From assembly GCA_016806645.1 (NCBI GenBank), contig JACSYO010002116.1, positions 681,501 to 745,500 of the forward strand: DNA of 64,000 nt, read 5' to 3'. The position numbers and the translations under genes were made by a program. A model generated the notes under the pieces. The model did no database searches and was not told the origin of the DNA. It worked only from the letters and a program-made list of their open reading frames with translations. Source of the stretch: Ophiodon elongatus (lineage: Eukaryota; Chordata; Actinopteri; Perciformes; Hexagrammidae). How positions within the stretch are numbered: position 1 is the stretch's first letter; each line of letters begins with the position of its first letter. Below, in pieces: positions 37,112 through 46,100 of this stretch.

Positions 37112-40100
37112 CATACCGGAACCTTTCAGAGGAAAAAGAGGTGGTGTGTGATTCCTCAGATTCAAGCAGAGGAAGGTTTTTGTTTTTTCAGTTCTGCTGA
37201 CTCACTCTAGGGAGCCCAGCAGGGATCAAAAGGTTATTATTTCTGCTTACAAACTTTAAGTAATTTTTCCCTGACCATCATCATTTGTACCTTCAAATCA
37301 CTAAATGAATTCGCTTAAAGGAATGTATTATTATTATTGTAGCAGCTCGGAGCATAAGTTTGAGTCTGAGGCTGGTCAGGACAGTTGGGGAGAGTTAACA
37401 GCAGGTTAGCAGTTGTTTTTGTGTCCGGATGCCCTCAAATTACTGAATTGAATCCCTCAAATTAAATTTGTTGAAAAGAATACTCCACTGATTTAGCATT
37501 ACACTCTTATGACATTGTTGGAGTGCAGCAGAACCAGAGATATTGTCTTTTTTTTATTCCATGCACTCTTCTTCCTTGTGAAAACCTGGTGCCTTCATCA
37601 CCCATGATGCAACTCAACAACTGACCGTTTGTTCTGAGATTGGGGTGTGTTATGCTAATGCTTGTAGCGGCTAACGTAGCTGTGAGCCTCAAGCAGAGAT
37701 GAGGAGTCGGCTACCAAAGTCAAATGAGTTTAAATACCGAGCTGAGAGGATTTTCAAAATAGGATGGTTCATTTTGCACAAACATATTTTTTTCTTCATT
37801 TCCACTGATCAATCAGTCAAAAAACTCTCGTCATTTTCATGTCTCTTCCTGCTCTTTTGTTATGTTTGCTTTTATTTTAACGTCCCATTATTTTCTGTTT
37901 CATTTTGTGTTACTCACCTCTTCTCTCGTTTCAGATACTTCACTTCCTGCCTTTGAGCATTTTCCCGCCTGTGTGATTGGGTACATCCCAAGTCTCTTAT
38001 TTGCATCCCCGTTTCCCCCCTTGCGTCTCTCCATGCATCCCTGGTGGGAGGGACTAAGACGCAAGGAAACTTTCGAGGAGAGAGGAAACGAGGAAATATG
38101 TTTTTCAGAGAAATGAGATGTCCTTTCCTCTAAAGCGTCACGTGAAGAGACGTCTGTTTCTGATCACATCTGGATCAGCTGTCAGTCGGCTTTAACAGCT
38201 GGAGAGACTTTTGATCGCTGTACTTATACTAATAAAGACACAGTTATCATCACTGTCAGAGTGGAGATGTTATGTCTCTGTAGTCTGTTACCTGTTAAAC
38301 AAACTGCATTGAGTATTTATATACAGTTTGTGGTATTTATACTGTGTTCTGTGTCCTGCATATACGCGCAGGGCCGATTTCTACCGGTGGCATGCGTTTG
38401 TCTTATTTATGAATTATTTCCATTTGTATGTTTTGAAATTCTGATTGTGACATCATTAAATAACCCAGAATATGATTATGGTTTCTTTTGAACACTGGAA
38501 TTAATTTATTAGGCTCAATGTTACAGGTTAAACTTAAATGATATAACTCATCAAACCCGACACTCAGGAATGATCAGCCTCACGTGACTGAATCGAAATG
38601 AAGATAAATTATGTAAAAAGTGTTTCCTCTCTAGCGCTCTGATTTTAATTATATCCATAACAAAGGTTATTGAGGGAAATAACAGATCAAGAAAATACAT
38701 TTCTTTCTAATAAATGAAGAAAGTTGTTTGTGGACCTTTTGTTGTTCAGACCTACAATGAACATATTTTAACCAGATGGTGAATCAGAAAACAGATCAAA
38801 TATAAAACTTGAGTTTAATCTGTGATCTGTCTTCACTCCGGTATAAAACTCCAGCGATCAGTCTGATCAGCTGCAGCGTCCAATCAAATAAATGATGAAC
38901 AATAAGGGGGCGTGTCGGCCGCTAAAACACTTCCTGCCAGGCTGCTCTCGTGCGTCCTCGCTCATGGCTTCTCAGCAATCCCCCCTCGCTCCTCAGAATA
39001 GAAATAAGAGCTTTGGGACGGCTGTCAATATGCGCAGAACAACTTCCGGTTCAAGTGAGGAGCGAGGAAATGACAAATAAGAGACTTGGGATGTACCCAC
39101 TGTCTCCCCGCCCTCTGAATGGATCCACCTGTGCGTAATCATCCTCACCTCCCCTGTGTATTTAGTCTGTTATGCTTGACTTCGTCCTTGCCTGCTTTGT
39201 TTGCGTGATTACCTGACGGATCTCCCGTTTACTGAACCTGTTTGATAAGTAAAGACTGTCTTACTGCACCTAGTCCTGCTCTCTGGGTCGTGCCTTTGAG
39301 TCATGTGTTTTCCCTGTGGGTTTAGCAGTCGTGACAGTTTCTACTGTACCACACAGCACTGACTGGATCCTTATGCATGTTGTATTTGTGTGAGTTTGTC
39401 TGTGTGTGTGTTCATGCTTTGCTTAGGTTTGAAAAAGTAAAATATTGGAGGAAAATAAAAATAAATCATTGCGCTTGTTAGAATAATAACATCAATGTCG
39501 AGGATATGGTGTTTCTTTGCATGTTATTATCTTGTGTACATGTCCCTCCAAGAGCTGCTGACCTGCGTTCATCTCTTCTACACACGCACATTTTTATTAT
39601 CCATGAAATGGTGATGGGTGAAGATGCAAAGACCAACTGCTCTCAGCTCGTGTCCTTCTCAATAACTGACAGAAACAAGGTTGGTTGAAAAGGCTACACA
39701 GTGCAGCGTTTTCTCAAATCCATTTAAGAGGCTTATGCAGCAAAACAGCTGAAAATACACTCTGCAACATTTAGAAAGAATTATTAGTTAGTGCTGTTTC
39801 CCAACAGCACAAAGCCAGCGTTTGAAAGGTAAATCAAAAGAATGCAGTTGAACTCCACGTAATGGAAAAACACTATTTTTTAACTAATCTGTAATATTTT
39901 CTCATCTGATGGAGCAAATCCGTATCCTGGTCTTCAGCTGAATAGAAAACAATCAATAGCCTGTTAATTGGTTGGCTCTCACCAGCACTGACAGACTGCT
40001 GATGCCAATACTAGATGTTGTTGGTCATCTGGTGGTCAACACGCCTCACTGAAGGGCACCGGCTGAAAGTTATAAGCATAGACTGCTTACTGGTGGTGGT

Positions 40101-43100
40101 AGATTAATGCAGAGCATCCTGTATTATATCAAATGTAACGATAAGGCTTCAGGCATTTGGTCGTCTGCAGGAGAGTTATGTCATCAAGAAACAGATGTTT
40201 CATCAGCCTAAAATATAAAGTAGGGCTGAACAATTTAGAAAAGAATATCTCATTGCGATTATCTTGCAATTTCGATGAGATTCTCATTTTCATTAAAAAA
40301 TAATATTCAAATGATTAAGGTGGGATTTTTGCAGGGATCTGTACCAAATAAATATTGTAGAATATGAAGTGTACGCCAGGACATTTCTGCAGCACAATAT
40401 TTAATTTAAAATTGTATTTTGACATACTTTTTGCCTTTCACAATAATTGCTCCTCCTGCAATTTGAAAATTGTAATAGGCCATATTACGACTGCGTTTGA
40501 TTTCAATAAAAATGTTATTACAACAATGGTCAATTTTAGTATAAATTAATTGTGCTGCCTAATAATAAAGTGGGGTTCCAATAATGCAAAAGCCACACTG
40601 CAGCATGTTCGTTTTGTTAACGTATGTAATATCACAGCATGACATCCAACTATGCAGACTATGCAGACTGCTCTCAGCAGGATTTTGTTCACCGTACAAC
40701 CCTGACTGCTGAGGGATGTAGCAAAACAACATTTACATACACAAACAGGCCAATTAAAAGCACAAAAACCAAGAGCAAAGACATGGAAAAGTGCTGTGCA
40801 GAGGCCAGTACATGTTCTCTCCAGACACCAATTTAATTCTCCCTCTCGTACACAAGTATACATCCACACACACGCACACGCACGCACACACACACGCACA
40901 CGCACACGCACACACTCATTTCCTGTTCCTGTGTTGATATCAAATCGCAACAATAGGTGCATTTCAGCAGCTGCTTTGTGCAGCTAATGATGGGAAAATC
41001 AGTAACAGCGATTAGCCATTAGCCCACCGATTAAAACTCTAGTGGGAACCTAACATGGACAATGGACAGACGTATTACTTGCAGAGAGAAAGGAAGAAGA
41101 GAAAGGAAAAGAGAAGTAGTGGAGAGGAGCGAAAGAAAGGTTATGGTTGCCTCAGAGAATAGAGAAGAGAAAATGGATGGTGAACTGACAGAAAGTCATC
41201 TTGGTCAACAGACACGTGCTTAGTTATTTTCTAAACAAATACTTATATTGTTTATTAGAAAGGTTGAAGCCAAATCAGATCAGACGGATCACATTTTTGA
41301 GATCTGAAACTGCTATTCAGGAAATTTATATTTTCATAAGCCTACAGTCTTATGACACAAAGACATCTCAATGGAGAGCAACTTAACACTAAATCATCCC
41401 ATTATTCTAATGTACATTTACACAACTTTGCACTGTGTTAAAAACATTTACTTTAGCTTTTATGTAACATTGTTAGACACATCAAAATATGCAAAATATG
41501 CAAATATGCAAACATACAGTTCATTTAAAGCTCAATTAAAGAAATGGTTAGTTAGTACCCAGCTCTGTCAGCACTAGAACGTAACTGCTCCTTACTGTCC
41601 TCAATCTGTCCGTGTTGAACTTTCCCTCTGCCTGTCTATTGTCAGCTGTCTGTCTGTTGTCAGCTGTCTGTCTGTTGTCAGCTGTCTGTCTGTTGTTAGC
41701 TGCCTGTCTGTTGTCAACTGTCTGTCTGTTGTCAGCTGTCTGTCTGTCTCCCTCTGTCTGTCTGTTGTCAGCTGTCTGTCTGTTGTCAGCTGTCTGTCTG
41801 TTGTCAACTGTCTGTCTGTTGTCAGCTGTCTGTCTGTCTCCCTCTGTCTGTCTGTTGTCAGCTGTCTGTCTGTTGTCAGCTGTCTGTCTGTTGTCAACTG
41901 TCTGTCTGTTGTCAGCTGTCTGTCTGTTGTCAGCTGTCTGTCTGTCTCCCTCTGTCTGTCTGTTGTCAGCTGTCTGTCTGTTGTCAGCTGTCTGTCTGTC
42001 TCCCTCTGTCTGTCTGTTGTCAGCTGTCTGTCTGTTGTCAGCTGTCTGTCTGTTGTCAGCTGTCTGTCTGTTGTCAACTGTCTGTCTGTTGTCAGCTGTC
42101 TGTCTGTCTCCCTCTGTCTGTCTGTTGTCAGCTGTCTGTCTGTTGTCAGCTGGCTGTCTGTTGTCAGCTGTCTGTCTGTCTCCCTGTTGTCAGCTGTCTG
42201 TCTGTTGTCAACTGTCTGTCTGTTGTCAGCTGTCTGTCTGTTGTCAGCTGTCTGTCTGTCTCCCTCTGTCTGTCTGTTGTCAGCTGTCTGTCTGTTGTCA
42301 GCTGGCTGTCTGTTGTCAGCTGTCTGTCTGTCTGTCTGTTGTCAGCTGTCTGTCTGTTGTCAGCTGTCTGTCTGTCTGTCTGTTGTCAACTGTCTGTCTG
42401 TTGTCAGCTGTCTGTCTGTCTCCCTCTGTCTGTCTGTTGTCAGCTGTCTGTCTGTTGTCAGCTGTCTGTCTGTTGTCAACTGTCTGTCTGTTGTCAGCTG
42501 TCTGTCTGTTGTCAGCTGCTGTCTGTCTGTTGTCAACTGTCTGTCTGTTGTCAGCTGTCTGTCTGTTGTCTGTCTGTTGTCAGCTGTCTGTCTGTTGTCT
42601 GCTGTCTGGTCAGCTGTCTGTCTGTTGTCAGCTGTCTGTCTGTCTTGACTTTGCCGGTCGACCATCATCTACCTGCATGTCTTTTATTGTTGTTTAGCTG
42701 TGTCTGACTGATTTATATATTTCACATACTCTGCATGCTTTTATGTTCTGTGCCTCTGACATGGATGCTTTTTAGTGTCTAACAATGCAGCATAATCTTG
42801 TCTTTAGTCCATTCTATTTTAACATAGTTATCCCTCATTTTATTTGCTTTGTGTGTGTTGAATTTGTGAGCCTCTGTGTTGCATGTCTTGTTAGTACTTG
42901 ACAATGTCTAAGAGTCTCCTGAATGATGATACTACGTATATTAATATTCTCACTGTATTCATTGTTTGTGCACGCATTGTAAAGCGTCAATATTGTATAA
43001 CCTTGTATATTTAATCTTATTTCTGTTTTTAGGTTTGTTTTGTAGTCGCCTCTCGGGACTATAGATGAAAAATAGCCTCTTGGCTAACTCTGGCGCATTT

Positions 43101-46100
43101 ACAGAAATGTTTTTATTAATGTGCACTGTCCCCTTATCAAATAAACCATTATTTAAAAAAATGGACATCAGAATCACTGTAAGTACGTTATTGTTATTTT
43201 TGAATAAAATTAAGGAAATGCCAAGTGGCATACCTAATCTAATCCAATTGTTTGAGATAAATAAATTCAATAATTATTAATTTAGCCATAAATCCCCAAA
43301 GAACCAGAGCCTTAAACTACAATTGAGAATGTAGCTGTATTATTTCACTTACTGTTATTGTTATGGAGGGATGTTGCTGTTCTTTGGTAACGACTGCTCT
43401 AGAAACCCCAAACGAGGCTGTCACCCCAACAACAACGACAGCATTATTTGTCTCATGAAGTTCCCTAAAATGACATGTATTTAAAGCATGACCTCAAACA
43501 TTCCCTGACCTTATTGTAACCATGACGACAAAGGTTCCCTAACCTTGATCAGTAGCTTGCTAACCATGAGCTTTCCCCAACTCAAAACAATTCATTTTTT
43601 GAGCCTAAACCTAACCAAACCGTAACCACAGAAGCCCCGTTGCCCCTCCACAACCTGACATAAATACAGAAATCAACTGTCAGCAACAAAAGGAAGTAAC
43701 ATCATCAACCACTTTGAGTAAACAGACAGCTAAAGAATACAAGCTTCGCCTCGAAGCCTCAGAAAGACAAACGTGTACTCTACAATATGACAAATAAATA
43801 TACTATAAATGGCAAGTCCTCTTCAACGAGGAAAGATGAAAGGAGGGCAATTCAGAGCTTCAGGTTCTTAATCTGCTGATAAATACAACAGTAAGTATTA
43901 TGCAAACCTGAGTCAGTTATGACAATTAAAGTCCATTCATCACACACAGGGACTGCAAACGATCACAGTTTTACAGCAAACCTGCATTTCAGGCGAGACA
44001 GATCCGTCCAAGAAAAGCAAAAATAATACCAACTGCAGCTTTTAAATCACAGCAATGTGGCTCGAATCCACCTCAGGTTAACTCAGGGATGTTATTACAC
44101 TTTACAACCGCTGCTGACTCGACTCCATGATGATTCCACAATGGCTTTCACACGGAGGCATTTTTATTTTGGAACAGATGACTCGCGATGTCATGCTCAA
44201 GGGGTGAGTCAGGATTTGGATAAAAAGCAGCTGTGGAAATGAGTGGGAAAATCAGATAACACAACTTGACACACAACAGACATCTCGGTGAAGTAATTAC
44301 GCAGAAGTCAGAGAACTGTTTAGCATCAGCTAAATAAGTGTAAAAAATAAATAAAATCACTGTAATGTGAAGGTTAAAGTGGCGATGTTTTGTGACAAAG
44401 CCAGTGTGACGGCCCCTCTGTCTGTGTCTGTCGCCGTGATAGAGGACTAATCAGTGGCATTGGACACACCTGGGCCCGCGGGTTTTCATGCATTAAAGCT
44501 TGAGCGGTCATTTGTTGGCAGATCTCCTCTCACCCGAAACCTTTGTTTGGTTTCTTTTCTGTGTTTTTACAGCACAACTGATTCCTCCTGATTTGTTTGA
44601 CTTGTATTGACTTTATCTGTTGAGTGTACCCGTGTGTCTCTCGTATTGGTCACAGTTTAAGAGCTGGGCTGTGACAGCCAGCATGTTTTTGTTTCAGACG
44701 TTATGGCAGGAACATGTGTTGAGGAGGAGAGGAGGAGGAAGGAGGGGCGGGGGGAAGGGAGAGGCTTCCTTCCTTCGCTGCAAGTCACCGGGGACGTCAC
44801 GAACAGAGGAAGAGGGAAAAAGAGACAAAGAGGGACAAGAGAGGAGAAGACGGGGAGAGAGAGAGAGAGAAAGAGAGATGGAAACTGAGGTTGGGCAAAA
44901 GAGAATGTGGGAAGGCAGAGGAGGAGGGCAGATACTAGCAGGGAAAGAAGAAGAAAATAAGGCGAAAAAGAGGTGTTGGATGAGAGCGGAGGAGGGAGGG
45001 GCGACGCTGGGCATTAGCTGATGTTTTAACACTTGGGTCATTCCTTCCAAACTTTTCTCCAATGTAGGTCAGAGAAGCACAGCACTGTGTAACTCATGAT
45101 ACTCAGCGGGCCCGCTGTAGCAGCCTGGATTAAGTCAGGAGTAACAGGCCCAAAAGAAATCAAGGAGGAGACTGAAGCTTCACAGTATTTTAACGCACAG
45201 TCGTAACTCATTAAGGCTGAGAGGTTATCAGCTTTGTATTAATGCTCTTTCAATAAGACCCTGACAGATCATTTCCCCCTCCTGCTCTTAGTACTGTAGA
45301 TTCAGCATTTAAAGCACAGCACAGCAGCGTAATGTAACCCACAACGCTGAGCGTGTATAGATCATTATTATGGCCTCGGGTCCCTATGCATGTTGGCTTA
45401 AGTGTGCTACAAAACAGTCTGAGTTTTTACTTTAAATGCTGACAGCGTCATAAAAAAGGTCCAGTTTTGTTTTCATCCGGAGTCCTTCGTCTCTTCCTGT
45501 GCCTCGCTGCCTTAAAGCGTTCCCATAAAAAATGTGAGCAAATGGGAAATGTTTACTTTTATGGCCCATGGACAGACAAAGGACTACAGATGACAAAGAA
45601 AAAAGGCGATTTGTAAGTGTGGAGGTAAAGCACGTTCTCACACACACACTCCTCTCATATTTCATCTTTTAAGGCTTTCAGTGACTCTGTGCTTCATTGT
45701 GAAGTGAAGAAGTTCATGATGCATCCATCCGTTAGTTTCTCTTCGGTTACAGGCTGGACAACCTTTTTAATGTATATGACAACCGGGCAACTCCATTTAC
45801 TGAGGAAGACTACGAACAGCAACGGAGCAAAATCATGATTTAAATCAGGAGATATCAGGTCTCAACCCATCCGACTACATTTTGGAGACTTTGGAGTGAC
45901 ACTTTTTCGGACTCCATCTTTAAAACACCAAAATTAGGGAACATTTTTTGGAAGAATAGTGTAAACCACTCTGGGACCTGGAGAATCCAAGCCAAGGCGT
46001 ATTGGAGTTGACTCGTGTTGGTTTTATCTCCGACAAGCTCTAAAATCCAATGCTTGTTCATCCGAAGCAGTGATTCAAATTCATGTGATGCGTATTGAAA

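Noticed and set aside
41612..42697. A 361-codon open frame on the plus strand (and 158/102-codon frames on minus)
   Set aside because: It lies wholly in the 18-bp minisatellite; unit length divisible by 3 keeps frames open. Repeating LSAVCL or RQLTTD has no protein character.
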